NCBI GenBank assembly: GCA_022843805.1
Contig: JALHMY010000073.1
Coordinates: forward strand, 1 to 50,696
From: Fuerstiella sp.
Lineage (GTDB): Bacteria; Planctomycetota; Planctomycetia; Planctomycetales; Planctomycetaceae
DNA: 50,696 nucleotides
Direction: 5' to 3'
Positions 25,816 to 35,800 of the stretch are shown here, piece after piece. Each line of letters begins with the position of its first letter. Within the stretch, counting starts at the first letter, position 1. Below the pieces are notes generated by a model, which was not told where the DNA came from, did no database searches, and saw only the letters and a program-made list of their open reading frames with translations. A program made the translations under genes and the position numbers.

Positions 25816-27054
25816 ATGCCGGAGATGCGATTGAGACATTGGATAGCAGGGGGAAGTTTTACCTGGGGGCAAATGCTTTCGCTCCTGGCAGCGATTGCCA
25901 TCCAGTCAGTGTGTCATGGGGACGAGTCGGAGGAGATTCTGAGAAAAGTGATAGAATCTCGTGGACAGATCCACAATGGTTCGTTTACCGCTTCCGGTTC
26001 GGAGAAACTGAAACACGAATCGGGTGAAGAATTCGAATTACCGACAAAGGTGTCCTGCATTTTTGATTCAGCCAGCAGGTCAGTCTGGTTCCACCGCACG
26101 GGGCAGATTCGGATGGATATTCGCTCCAGTGCGACTCTGACACCTGAAATCGCAAAAGAGGTTGAATCGAAGACTTTTCAATCGGATCCGCTCCTTCGGC
26201 CATTGACGGCAACGTTTGTGCGCAATTCTGAATATCAGACCAATTGGTTCGGCATCGGTGGGCCAGGAGAAAAGAACCGAGCCACCGTACATGTCGAATT
26301 ATTCGAACCAGATGCTGTTGGAAATAAACAGTTTACAGACGCCTTCGACGTTTCTTCGGTGGGCATCGCGGCAATTGCTGAATTCAAAAGGGAACTGGGG
26401 ATCGAGGCCGTACTGAACGAGTGTCGTACCATGTCATCAATTGTGTCGGTCAACACTCGTGAGTCCGGCGAGATCGAAGTGGTATTCTCAGGGACAAACA
26501 CGCGGCGCACCATCCGGATCAATCCCAATCAGGGCTTCACGTGTACGCGAATGGAAATCGCTGAACTGGACGAGACTGGCAAGCCGAAATCGCTTCCGAA
26601 ATCGCTGTCAATAGCCAGCTGGCATCGCATGAAGGACGTCTGGGTTCCGGCAAGTGTCGAATTTCACGAAGAATATCCGGATGGCAGTGGGAGATCCTGC
26701 AGATATGAGTTTTCGTGGCAGGAGGTCAATACACCTGCGATTGAAAAGAAGCAGTTTACGTATAAAGCGATACCCGATGTCTGGGAACCTCGAATGGTGA
26801 TTGAACGCCGAGGTGGTCAGCGGAAATCGATCGATGGGTTTGGGATCATCGCTCTGGAAAATCTCCGGACGATGCAGATGCGTGACGGCAAAGGGGTCAG
26901 CAAAAACGGGCTGGAAACAGCTTCGACCGTGGACGAAGCGATTCAGAAGCCTCGTCTCTGGCTCATTCTGCTGAACAGCGCCGGAGCGATTGTCTTACTG
27001 GCCTATTTTCTACGGAGACGACACAAAAACTCTGACATCCGCTCGAATGATTGA
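25816..27054 (+). CDS. Secreted or membrane-anchored hypothetical protein (LolA-like appearance)
   Basis: 412 residues. The N-terminus has a signal-like helix (MLSLLAAIAIQSVCHG, about 20-35); the start could be 25816, 25825 or 25873. The middle (about 40-345) is beta-rich, with alternating strands such as FTASGSEKLKHESGEEFELP and RSVWFHRTGQIRMDI, the general look of planctomycete LolA-like secreted proteins. A C-terminal membrane helix (LWLILLNSAGAIVLLAYFL, about 380-400) and a basic tail end the protein, as in surface proteins with C-terminal anchors. I do not recognise a specific family and the function is unknown. No partner gene is evident. Confidence 0.7.
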   Translation: MPEMRLRHWIAGGSFTWGQMLSLLAAIAIQSVCHGDESEEILRKVIESRGQIHNGSFTASGSEKLKHESGEEFELPTKVSCIFDSASRSVWFHRTGQIRMDIRSSATLTPEIAKEVESKTFQSDPLLRPLTATFVRNSEYQTNWFGIGGPGEKNRATVHVELFEPDAVGNKQFTDAFDVSSVGIAAIAEFKRELGIEAVLNECRTMSSIVSVNTRESGEIEVVFSGTNTRRTIRINPNQGFTCTRMEIAELDETGKPKSLPKSLSIASWHRMKDVWVPASVEFHEEYPDGSGRSCRYEFSWQEVNTPAIEKKQFTYKAIPDVWEPRMVIERRGGQRKSIDGFGIIALENLRTMQMRDGKGVSKNGLETASTVDEAIQKPRLWLILLNSAGAIVLLAYFLRRRHKNSDIRSND

Positions 27055-27133
27055 TTCAATGATTTCGCGCTCAAGAATTAGCTCCTGAGCCATCAAACAG
27101 ACTTTCTGCTGCGGCATTATCCTTAGGCGAGCG

Positions 27134-29140
27134 TCAATTCGGCTGCTGCCATGCCCAGCGGTACAGATTGCGGCTGTCGGCATAGCGGCTTTCTGAAGCC
27201 GCGGATCCAAGGATCACAAGCAACAGCTGGCGGTCGCCTCGCCGACTCGTTGATACCAGACAGGCGCCCGCCTTGTCGGTCGTGCCCGTCTTAATGCCGC
27301 TGTAGCCGTCGATTCCAAGCAGCTGGTTCGTATTCTGCCACATGACATTCCGCTGATACCCGCTGAGACTCTCAACGGTGACTCCGTGCTGACGAGTATT
27401 CACGTAATGCTGAAACAATTCATTGCCGACTGCAGTGCGAGCCAGAATCGCCAGATCGTTTGCCGTTGAAACATGGCCGGATTCCGTCAGACCGTGCGGA
27501 TTACAGAAATTTGTCTGCGTCATTCCCAGACGAACGGCTTCGGCATTCATGGCGGCCACGAATGCTGCCAGCGGATCGTCAGAAGATTCCGATGCAGCGG
27601 TCTGCGGACGCAGACGATGACCAAAATGCTCCGCCAGAGCCACACTCATATCGTTACCCGACGGTAACATCAGGCCATACAGCGCTTCGCGAACCGGCAG
27701 CGTTTCTCCTGCCTTCACTCCGGATGTTGATCCGCCAGTCTGGTCAGCTCGATCAGACATGACGAGCATTTCGTCGAGCACTTCGGGGTGTTCCTGACAC
27801 TGTCGAATAACGAGCCATGCGGTCATGATCTTTGTTGTACTGGCGAAATCCAAAGGCATATCCGCAGAATGGCTCCACAGAGTTTTCCCGCTGGCGATGT
27901 CGACCATCGCCCAGGCTTTGCATGTCACAACAGGAGGCCCGCTGAAATCATCAGCGGGCAGTTTTGGAAGAACCTGAGCATTGATCGACTCTGGCGGCGG
28001 AATTTCTTCCGGCGGAACGACGGGACCAATCACTTTCCAGCAGGCAGCATCCACGATACCGGTGACAGGCAGGGAATGCATCTCCTGAAACCTCCGCACT
28101 GCGGCCTCGGTCACCGACCCGAAATCTCCGTCAACAGACAATTCCGGCGATGGCTGCATTCGCGCATTCAGTGTCCTCTGCAGCATCTCCACCAGCTCGC
28201 CCGACGACCCGGATTGCAGAGACTGCGGTCCGGTTGTCCCGGGAGTTGCTGAAGGAGGATTAAAATATTCAAACGCCAGCTGCCCAATTGTGGCACAAAC
28301 CTGATGGGCCGAATTGTCTTCCTTCCAGCTTCGATCAGAATTGTTGGTTGTGAGCACGCAAACAGCGAACGGTCCCCGCGGCCCGTAGACGATACCAGCA
28401 TCCGTACGCGATGCTGTAACTGATCCCGTCTTGTTGGCGAACTTCGTCCCAGCCGGCAGACCCGCACCAATTTTTGTATCGTCATCACATTGCAGCAAAT
28501 GCTCAATCATCGACTTGCACGCCGCTTCACTGGCCACGGTGCCACGATGCAGTCCGGTCAGAAGGTCGACGGTTTCGCGAGCTGTTGTGCTGCCCAGGCC
28601 AAACCTTTTACTGCGTTCGGGCGAAAGCGATGTCTCACCGCGAAACACTTTTGCATGAAGCCTGGTCGCCGGGAATCCGAGTTGCTCCATTGTGGCGGTT
28701 GTCTGAGGCAATCCAATCTGGTCGATCACCAGATTCGTCGCGGTATTGTCGGAATAGCGAATCATCAGACGAATCGCATCCCGGACAGACAAAGTGATGC
28801 CGCTGGAAAGATGATCCGTCAAAATCCCCGACCCTGGCACCTTGTCAGCATCAGTCAGCGTGATCATACGATGCAGATCAAGGTCACCGGAATCCGCCGC
28901 ACGATAGGCGGTGACCATCACGGCCAGTTTGATCAGACTGGCGGTCGGCTGAGCATCATCAGATCGCCAGAAATACTCTTCACCCGTTTCCAGATGACGC
29001 ACGGCGACCGCGATATCACCCTTCCAGGCATCCACCACCGGCTGTAAACGGTCGGCAAGCTGCGCCTGTCCGAAAGGCTGAAACAGACACCACGGAATGA
29101 ATACCAGCAGACAGCGCAGCGAAACCACTTGCATAGGCAT
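27134..29140 (-). CDS. Class A beta-lactamase-like / peptidoglycan-binding / S11 D-Ala-D-Ala carboxypeptidase fusion
   Basis: 668 residues from the Met at 29140, which opens a signal peptide (SLRCLLVFIPWCLF). Domain 1 is class A beta-lactamase-like: SLIK (68-71), SDN (130-132), RGETSLS (Glu 169 where class A has Glu166; Ser where it has Asn170) and KTG (237-239). Domain 2 is a PG_binding_1 repeat, about 309-371 (LVEMLQRTLNARM, then VDGDFGSVTEAAVRRFQE). Domain 3 is an S11 carboxypeptidase: STTK (434-437), SGN (494-496), KTG (617-619). All catalytic residues of both serine domains are present. The frame is open to 29446, but the extra N-terminus is translated repeat. It probably trims and binds peptidoglycan outside the membrane, perhaps with beta-lactam resistance. 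Confidence 0.88.
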   Translation of the reverse strand: MPMQVVSLRCLLVFIPWCLFQPFGQAQLADRLQPVVDAWKGDIAVAVRHLETGEEYFWRSDDAQPTASLIKLAVMVTAYRAADSGDLDLHRMITLTDADKVPGSGILTDHLSSGITLSVRDAIRLMIRYSDNTATNLVIDQIGLPQTTATMEQLGFPATRLHAKVFRGETSLSPERSKRFGLGSTTARETVDLLTGLHRGTVASEAACKSMIEHLLQCDDDTKIGAGLPAGTKFANKTGSVTASRTDAGIVYGPRGPFAVCVLTTNNSDRSWKEDNSAHQVCATIGQLAFEYFNPPSATPGTTGPQSLQSGSSGELVEMLQRTLNARMQPSPELSVDGDFGSVTEAAVRRFQEMHSLPVTGIVDAACWKVIGPVVPPEEIPPPESINAQVLPKLPADDFSGPPVVTCKAWAMVDIASGKTLWSHSADMPLDFASTTKIMTAWLVIRQCQEHPEVLDEMLVMSDRADQTGGSTSGVKAGETLPVREALYGLMLPSGNDMSVALAEHFGHRLRPQTAASESSDDPLAAFVAAMNAEAVRLGMTQTNFCNPHGLTESGHVSTANDLAILARTAVGNELFQHYVNTRQHGVTVESLSGYQRNVMWQNTNQLLGIDGYSGIKTGTTDKAGACLVSTSRRGDRQLLLVILGSAASESRYADSRNLYRWAWQQPN

Positions 29141-29233
29141 GGTATTTTCCAACACGAAAACCGTGGGGCTTCCGGAAACTAAACACCTGTAAGGCGACCG
29201 GCAGGTGAAAACATACCAATCACCGCGAAAAAT

Positions 29234-29470
29234 GGGAGGGCGAAGCTCCTGCTGAGCCGTGAAAAACAAACGGGAGGGCGAAGCTCCTGCTGAGCCGTGA
29301 AAACAGACGGGAGGGCGAAGCTCCTGCTGAGCCGTGAAAAGCAGACGGGAGGGCGAAGCTCCTGCTGAGCCGTGAAAAGCTCGGCTCGGCAGGAGCCTCG
29401 CCCTCCCAGGTAACGAGAAAAGCTCCCAGGTAAAGAGAAAAGCCAAGCTCGGCGGGAGCCTCGCGCTCCA
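29234..29470. repeat. Short tandem array of 37-38-bp units with inverted partners
   Basis: GGGAGGGCGAAGCTCCTGCT starts at 29234, 29272, 29309 and 29347, each followed by GAGCCGTGAAAA. An inverted partner (GCTCGGCAGGAGCCTCGCCC) is at 29384-29407, and a second, weaker one at about 29448-29470. The transcript could fold into a long stem. Spacers are not unique and no cas genes are present. This is a dispersed repeat upstream of the fusion gene. Confidence 0.8.
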
Positions 29471-29528
29471 GATAGAAACGATTTTGTCGCTCGCCTAACG
29501 GTGTTTAGTCTGTCAACAGTGAGCGATA

Positions 29529-30083
29529 TCAGAGATTGGGAGGAGTCGCATGGGATTGAGTCAGGCTTTCCTGATAGTCCAGAGCAAACGATTCATCACC
29601 TTCGAGACAGCGATTGTTCATCGCCAGGATCTTGCGAATTCGGCCGACTGTCTGTTTGGCCGGGCTGGTGAGCCGCATCACCAGGTCATCCGGATGGAAC
29701 TGTTCCAGTTCTCTGATCGTATGGACGCCCAGAAAAACAAATGCCTCGCGAGCCTGAGGATCATTCTGGAAGACAACGTCCAGAGGGGCATCGGTGGGAA
29801 TTCGGCTGCGACCCAGCTGTTTTGTAGGCTTCTTGGTTCGAATCCCGGTCGTCAGCGTGGCTTTTCGGACGCCTTTTTTTCGGGCAGCAGGAACGATGGG
29901 CACGGGAACAGGTTCAGGGACGATTTCAGGCTCCGGAGGTTTACGTTTTTGAGTCGTCGTCGAGGAGGCTGCGGGCTTTTTCCTGACGACATTTTTAACT
30001 GGCTTCTTTTGGGCGGTTGCCGCAGTTCTGACTGTTGCAACCCGTTTTGGGGCAGCTTTCTTCGCCGCTTTCTTCTTCGCCAT
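29529..30083 (-). CDS. Basic-tailed protein with helix-hairpin-helix-like C-terminus
   Basis: About 184 residues from MAKKKAAKKAAPKRVATVRT (Met at 30083; an ATG at 30119 is in frame). The first ~90 residues are Lys/Ala/Pro-rich like a histone H1-type tail, with EPEIVPEPVPVPIVP in the middle. The last ~80 (DAREAF-like QAREAFVFLGVHTIRELEQF, then HPDDLVMRL) resemble a helix-hairpin-helix or DUF4332-like fold that binds DNA. Such bacterial H1-like proteins coat DNA. No neighbour explains it. I infer DNA binding but cannot name the family with certainty. Confidence 0.7.
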   Translation of the reverse strand: MAKKKAAKKAAPKRVATVRTAATAQKKPVKNVVRKKPAASSTTTQKRKPPEPEIVPEPVPVPIVPAARKKGVRKATLTTGIRTKKPTKQLGRSRIPTDAPLDVVFQNDPQAREAFVFLGVHTIRELEQFHPDDLVMRLTSPAKQTVGRIRKILAMNNRCLEGDESFALDYQESLTQSHATPPNL

Positions 30084-30318
30084 CGGCCTGACTCTTTCTT
30101 TTCGCCAGTAGTTACGCATGCCACTGCATCGTATACCACCTTACACACCCGTGGGGGTTTTAAGATGGCCGACGTTTGGCTACGCAGGTTCTTGTTCCAT
30201 GCCGATTCTGAATCGAATACCGGGAAAAGGGCCTTCCAGGTTCCGGAATCTTCAAAATCGTGCTGGACACGGATGATAAACCAGCGCCGGGGAATCGTAA
30301 GGCTCGCAGGCCGTTTTC

Positions 30319-30972
30319 TTACTCAAAAAGCCTCGGATGTTCTTCGAAAAAGGCTCTCAGGATGTCCTGTTCCTCAGAAGTCAGCAGGTCGCCAGTGTTT
30401 ACCAGGACCTCCCGGTTCATCCTCCATCGACCCAGCAGACGGATCAATCCTTCCATATCCCGTTCATATGACCGATCCTCGGTCATATCGCAGGAGGTCA
30501 TGGCCTGCATTCGCTGTTCGGTGCGGACTTCCGTGAAACGGCAGGGCAGAGCAATGGCGGCAACTGTGGGAAACATCACCTGAAACGCCCGAATTTTGCT
30601 CAGCAGCCACATGTCGGGAGCGGTCTGCAGTGTTCGAGGGCCCTGCCAGATCATGGCCAGGAGCGGTTGATTTTCCGCTTTGCAGAGTTCTGCCAGCATT
30701 TCTGTGGCCGCATAAATCACACACTGATCGATCAAAGTGGGCAGCTGATCTGCGGGGCGATGCCAGGTTCTGAACAGACATTCCAGCTGAATTTGTGGGG
30801 CAGTGGACGAAAGAAACGGAATTCGGTCCAAAAACCCACAGCTGTCATCAACGGATTTCGACGGCTCCAGGCTGTCTCGCAAAAGACAGTCCAGAGTTGT
30901 CAGAAACGCAGCCCGAAAGGCAGCGTAGTGCAATTCACAGCGTGACACTGCATGGCTAAACGAACTATCCAT
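30319..30972 (-). CDS. Hypothetical protein, third gene of an unrecognised operon
   Basis: 217 residues, soluble and mostly helical by composition (AAFRAAFLTTLDCLLRD, then LIDQCVIYAATEMLAELC). There is no signal peptide and no motif that I know. The C-terminal end (LTSEEQDILRAFFEEHP) is highly helical. Its ATG overlaps the stop of the 51-codon gene upstream (TGATG), so it is co-translated with it. Function unknown. It is followed by about 235 bases before the HhH-like gene. Confidence 0.7.
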   Translation of the reverse strand: MDSSFSHAVSRCELHYAAFRAAFLTTLDCLLRDSLEPSKSVDDSCGFLDRIPFLSSTAPQIQLECLFRTWHRPADQLPTLIDQCVIYAATEMLAELCKAENQPLLAMIWQGPRTLQTAPDMWLLSKIRAFQVMFPTVAAIALPCRFTEVRTEQRMQAMTSCDMTEDRSYERDMEGLIRLLGRWRMNREVLVNTGDLLTSEEQDILRAFFEEHPRLFE

Positions 30973-31127
30973 CAGTTAACCTGGAGGGCCCGGCAAAGTG
31001 TCGGAATATTTCCGTCGTCGCAAACCGGACAGGCTTGCGGACGACCGAAGGAATCACTTCGCTCGTCTTTATCACCGGATGGGCCGTTCAAAACAAGCGG
31101 GCGGTCCGGCAAATCCTGAGGTTGCAT
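30972..31127 (-). CDS. Small Cys-containing protein between two hypothetical genes
   Basis: A 51-residue reading frame from an ATG at 31127, eight bases after the stop of the 569-residue gene, to a stop that overlaps the next start (TGATG). The C-terminus holds CPVCDDGNIPTLC, a CxxC plus one Cys that could bind zinc. No ribosome site is visible, so it would depend on coupling. The tight spacing on both sides is the main support. Confidence 0.45.
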   Translation of the reverse strand: MQPQDLPDRPLVLNGPSGDKDERSDSFGRPQACPVCDDGNIPTLCRALQVN

Positions 31128-31135
31128 GTTGCCGA

Positions 31136-32845
31136 TTAGCAACACTCCGCCAAACCCGGCCCCGGGGGAACGACAATAACCAGCCACGGCACCTGAGCAG
31201 AAAGCGACGCTGCCGATTTCCCGTTGTCCACAAAACAACAAACTTCCTCCACTGGCAGAACATTCAGCCAGCAGTCACCGGATATCCGCCACTCCCGTTC
31301 TTCAGCATTGCTGGTTGCCCGGTCGTCAGGCACATCCTTCTGGAACCAGGGCTGCTGACACGCTTCCAGCTGATCCCAATCGTCATCCGTCCCGTAAATC
31401 ACCGGCCGGACTCCCAGTCTCAGCAGAGTTGCCCGGCGAATGCCAATTCCCCAGGGTTCAAAATCGAATCGCAGGCGATGTTTTCGAAATACTCGCCGAG
31501 ATCGAAATTCGGCGAGCGGCACTTCCGTAAAGGCAACCACCGAATGGCCTCCGCGAATTCCCTCAGACGAAGATCGCAGGCGTCCTTCCGCCGCAATTCG
31601 CAGCAGTGCCGACACCGGAGAATGGTCGGCCGAATCACACCCCAGAATCAGTTCATCCATCCAGTCGTCTGCTGTCTGACCCGGCCACGGTCCCTTTCTT
31701 TCCCGAGTCCAGTGCAGCAGCCAGTCTTCCGGTCTGGACAGCGGCGTGGACTGCGGTGTGCACTGAGTCACCGGCCGGGAAACAACCGGGGACTCTGCGC
31801 TGGCCCGCTTCCGATCAGTACCGATTTCCGGCAATTCATCTGTCGTCGGCAATGCAGCAGCCTCAACCGACGAAAAAGACGCTCTCGTTTCAACAAACCA
31901 TGGAATCAGGTTCCCAGACGAATCGGCGGACTGCTCCAATGCTGACGCGACCAACCGCTGAGCTCCATCGGCCGCGAAGTGAATATGAACTGGCTTTCGG
32001 TCATCATCCATCAGATGCTGCCTCGCCAGGTTCTCAACATTGCCTCCGGAAACCCACTTCAACACACACAGTCTGCTGGCAGCGGCAAACAGGAGACGAT
32101 CCTGAACGGGAAGAGCCTCAAACCCCGCTGCATCGACCTGACCGGATTTCTGCGCGAGTTGCAGCTGTCCCTCAGCCAGCTCAGGAGAAAGCAGTGCCTT
32201 CCAGCTGACACGATCATCAGCCACCTCTTGTGAAGCTTCCGCCTGACCAGACGAGATGCTCAGCCCGCCGCCTGCTTCCTGAACCGAAAACTCTTCGCGA
32301 AACCGCTGAACAATCCACTGCTGAAGTTCATCGACCGTCACAGATTCGCACGACGATTGTGTGTCAAAATGTAGTGTGTTTCGCCGCAGAAGAATTCCCG
32401 CACGCTGCACGGCAAGAGCAGGAGCTGTGTCTGCCACAATACAGAGACATTCCCGAACCGGATCCGTACGCATCACTGCCGTTCGAAGCAGATCAAACCA
32501 GCGGGGGTTTTTGTCGAGACTGCGACCCAGTCGTGACGAAACGATCGAAATTCGGCTCTGTCCCGGGATACCCTGCGGCCACCAAACCAGTCGTCGCCCA
32601 AGCCAGCGATCACTGCAGGCAACGCTTAGCCATGGCAGGCCAATGGTCACCACCGCAGAGTTGGGAAAACTTTCTTTCTGCGATGGCTCAACGGGCGTTA
32701 ACCCGCGGCTTGTCAAAAACATCGGGAGGTGCTTCCCGATTTCAATCGCATCGGGAGCATTAGCGATACTGGAGATGCTGTTCCACAGCTGCAGAGCCTG
32801 GCCGGTAAACTTCCGGGCAGGCTCCTGCAGCTCGAGTTCCGTCAT
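31136..32845 (-). CDS. Hypothetical protein with C-terminal domain resembling DUF2971/AbiGi-type
   Basis: 569 residues, soluble. The N-terminal third has RRLVWWPQGIPGQSRISIVS, then SRLGRSLDKNPRWFDLLRTA, which looks like a Rossmann-like or nucleotide-interacting region. The middle (about 195-380) is low in conserved signals. From about 385 comes LLHWTRERKGPWPGQTADDW, then GHSVVAFTEVPLAEFRSRRV, EPWGIGIRRATLLRLGVRPV and EREWRISGD. That order (TEVPL, WGIGIRR, RPVIYG, EREWR) recalls DUF2971/AbiGi-like proteins, some of which act in phage defence. The likeness is by eye and weak. It leads the three-gene set. Confidence 0.65.
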   Translation of the reverse strand: MTELELQEPARKFTGQALQLWNSISSIANAPDAIEIGKHLPMFLTSRGLTPVEPSQKESFPNSAVVTIGLPWLSVACSDRWLGRRLVWWPQGIPGQSRISIVSSRLGRSLDKNPRWFDLLRTAVMRTDPVRECLCIVADTAPALAVQRAGILLRRNTLHFDTQSSCESVTVDELQQWIVQRFREEFSVQEAGGGLSISSGQAEASQEVADDRVSWKALLSPELAEGQLQLAQKSGQVDAAGFEALPVQDRLLFAAASRLCVLKWVSGGNVENLARQHLMDDDRKPVHIHFAADGAQRLVASALEQSADSSGNLIPWFVETRASFSSVEAAALPTTDELPEIGTDRKRASAESPVVSRPVTQCTPQSTPLSRPEDWLLHWTRERKGPWPGQTADDWMDELILGCDSADHSPVSALLRIAAEGRLRSSSEGIRGGHSVVAFTEVPLAEFRSRRVFRKHRLRFDFEPWGIGIRRATLLRLGVRPVIYGTDDDWDQLEACQQPWFQKDVPDDRATSNAEEREWRISGDCWLNVLPVEEVCCFVDNGKSAASLSAQVPWLVIVVPPGPGLAECC

Positions 32846-32869
32846 ACATCTGTTTCCGTCAGAAACAAA

Positions 32870-35800
32870 TTAATCCGCGTAGAGAAATTCGTTGGAAGTG
32901 ATCAGAGCATGGCAAAGGGTTGTCATTGCCTCCTGCCACGCATTGCGGCCCGCTGGCAGCGGAATCGCATGATCGCTGATGGCAGCGATCTGAGTATTCA
33001 CGAAGTGCACCGCCTGCTGAAACTCTTCCGTCTCCGGATTGCGTCCATAGGTCAGCTGCCATGCTCGCATGACCTGTCCCGGAACTGCTTCTGGCTTCTC
33101 CAGAGGTCCATGAAAACCATCTTTCGAAGCGTAGGTTCTCTGTTCCCCGGTATCAGGAGTCAGACTGACCTGCACAGGCCACGTGAACGAGTCGGAGGTG
33201 ATGCTGGTGAGACAGTCTGTGATGAAGTCGATGGTGTCGCCTTTCTGAACAACGACAGAAGCAACATCCGTGGAAGCATTGCTGTTCAGAGCATTCCACG
33301 ACCCAGCCAGACCGCTGCGGCTGCTGACAATTCGGCCTCGAACCCCGTCACCGTTGCCAGTGCTGTGGCTCAGCGTACCGCTAATCACTGCAACCCCATC
33401 AAAAGGTGCTGTCCAGCGACGAATGACGGAGCGTTCAACAGCATCCGGATGACCTCCGTCAGCTGTCAGAAAAGCATAACCAGCAACCGGATCAGGCACA
33501 GCCGCACCCGGCTGCCATGCCGAGCCGCTCCAGTGTGCGAACGGATAGAAATTTCCGGTTCGCGCGGCCTGTTCATCGTACATGCCATAGCCAAACTGCC
33601 ATGATGAGGCAGCTGGCTGAGGCAATTCGGGAAGCCCGTTCAGCAGTTCAGCAGAAACGTCTGCCGGTTCTTTTTGACACCGTTCCGCCAGCGCTGCAGC
33701 AAGCTCCAGCACTGACTGAGAATTCATCAGCATCAGCGACTGAGTTGCCACTGTTGATACCGGGCGAATTTCGCAGTTCGTTTCCATCACCGGAGAGTCG
33801 AACGCCTGCAGCATGGCCACCGGCTGACTGCGTCTCGCCTTGACGTAAAGACTGCGGCGAGTCTGACTGGCATCAACAATCACCTGACCCGCGTCATCTT
33901 CCTTAATCGGCACGGGAGGACCAAACAACTTTTCATCCAGCTTGCCGCTAACAGCCAGCATCTGGTCTCTTACAACTTCCGCATCCAGACGCATCACCGG
34001 ACGGCGCGAATAGAACCGATTGTCGGGATCCAGTTCGTCATGAGCCGGAGTGCGCTGAGTGGATTGGCGCCATGCTGTCGAACTCAGGATCAGGCGATGC
34101 ATCTGTTTGATGCTGTAACCCTGCTCGATAAACTGATCGGCCAGCCAGTCCAGAAGTTCGGGATGAGTTGGACGGGCACCCAGTTTGCCGAAGTCTGCCG
34201 GTGTTCCCACGATTCCCCGCCCGAAATGGTGCAGCCAGATTCGATTCACGATCACTCTGGCTGTCAGCGGATTCTGGCGACTGGTCAGCCATCGTGCGAG
34301 TGCCAGCCGACGGCCGCTTGTTGGCAGCGATGGATCGTCCAGAGGAAACTGAACCGGACTGTCTTCCGGAGACGCAGCACTCAGTGCCGCAGGAGCCACA
34401 ACCTGTTTCGGCTGCTGGAAATCGCCTCGATGAAACAGCCGGGTTTCCGGAAGATGGCCGACCGGTTCCGTCAGAATGCTCAGAAACTCTTCTTTGGGTT
34501 TCCGCTGTCGAACCTCATTGATGCGACTGTCATAGGTCTTCAGATCTTCCGCAGCTTTTGGCAGATACTGATACAGTACTCCCGGAGAAATATTGACGCT
34601 CGGATATTTATCCAGCAAAGCTTTTTGTTCGGGCGAGCGTTTGTCCGCAGCCGTCTGATAAGCAGTTCGCAAAGAATCACGCAGGGATTCTGGGTGCTTT
34701 GTCAGCTCCTGCTCCAGAGCCTGCGCCATATATTCTGCCTGCTTTTTCGACCGCTCTTCGCTGATCTTGCCTGCCTCCGCATCAATTTCCGCAGCCTGCT
34801 GCCGTTCCAGCGCCGTATAAAGAGAAATGCGTCGTTCTTCAGGCGTTTTCCACTGCTGCCAGTCCATTGCCGGTGCAAATACAGCTCGCAGGGCATAATA
34901 ATCTGACTGCAGGATGGGGTCGTATCGATGGTCGTGACACTGAGCACAGGCAACGCTGAGCCCCAGCAGTGAAGTACTGACAATGCGAAGCGTATCACTG
35001 ATCACCTGATTGCGGCCGGTGTCATCGTTGGCTCCGCTGCCCGTGCCGTCCGCCGCCATTCGCAGAAAGCCGGTTGCGGCCAGAAGATCGGTTTGCTCGG
35101 ATGTCAGATCACCCTGAATGGGCCCGGCCAGCTCATCACCTGCCAGCTGTTCGGCCACAAATCTGTCAAAAGGCTTATCCTGATTGAATGAACGAATCAC
35201 GTAGTCGCGATACTTCCATGCCCACGGCCGTTCCTGATCGGCAACAGTATACCCATCGCTGTCGGCGTAGCCTGCAACATCCAGCCAGTGACGACCCCAT
35301 CGTTCGCCATAATGTTCCGAAGCCAGCAGTTCTTCAACCAGCCTCTCGTACCAGTCACTGCCTGGATCCGACTGCCATCGCTGAACATCGGCCGCCGACA
35401 TCGGCAGGCCTGTCAGGACCATCGCCAGACGACGAATCAGAGTTGAACGATCGGCATCCGCAGCAAATGAAAGCCCATCGGGCATCGCATGCAAAAGAAA
35501 TGAGTCGATCGGTGTACGGACACGGCTGGCCCGAGGCTCCGCAATCGACGGTACAGACGGTACCTGAATGGGCTGAAATGACCAAAATGATCGCTCTTCC
35601 GGTGTGAGTCCCAGGCCTACAGGGATCGACTCAGGTTCTGGTCGAGCTGTGTGTGCACCCTGTCGAATCCACTCGGCAAGAGTTTCCTGCTCCTTCTCAG
35701 AAATGTGGCTGTCACCAGGAGGCATTTCGCCCGCTGCAATTCGCTGCAAAATCAGGCTGTCCTTCGCCGCTCCTGGCGTCAGAGCCGGACCCGATTCGCC

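Noticed and set aside
29234..29407. Possible CRISPR array
   Set aside because: Units of 37-38 bp abut with almost the same linker each time, there are no unique spacers and no cas genes, and inverted copies are present.
29141..29446. N-terminal extension of the beta-lactamase fusion
   Set aside because: It is translated tandem repeat; a signal peptide starts at the Met at 29140.
29550..30536. 328-codon plus-strand frame
   Set aside because: It runs opposite the basic-tailed gene and its spacer; Lys/Ala codons on the other strand explain the open frame and its Phe/Arg-rich product.
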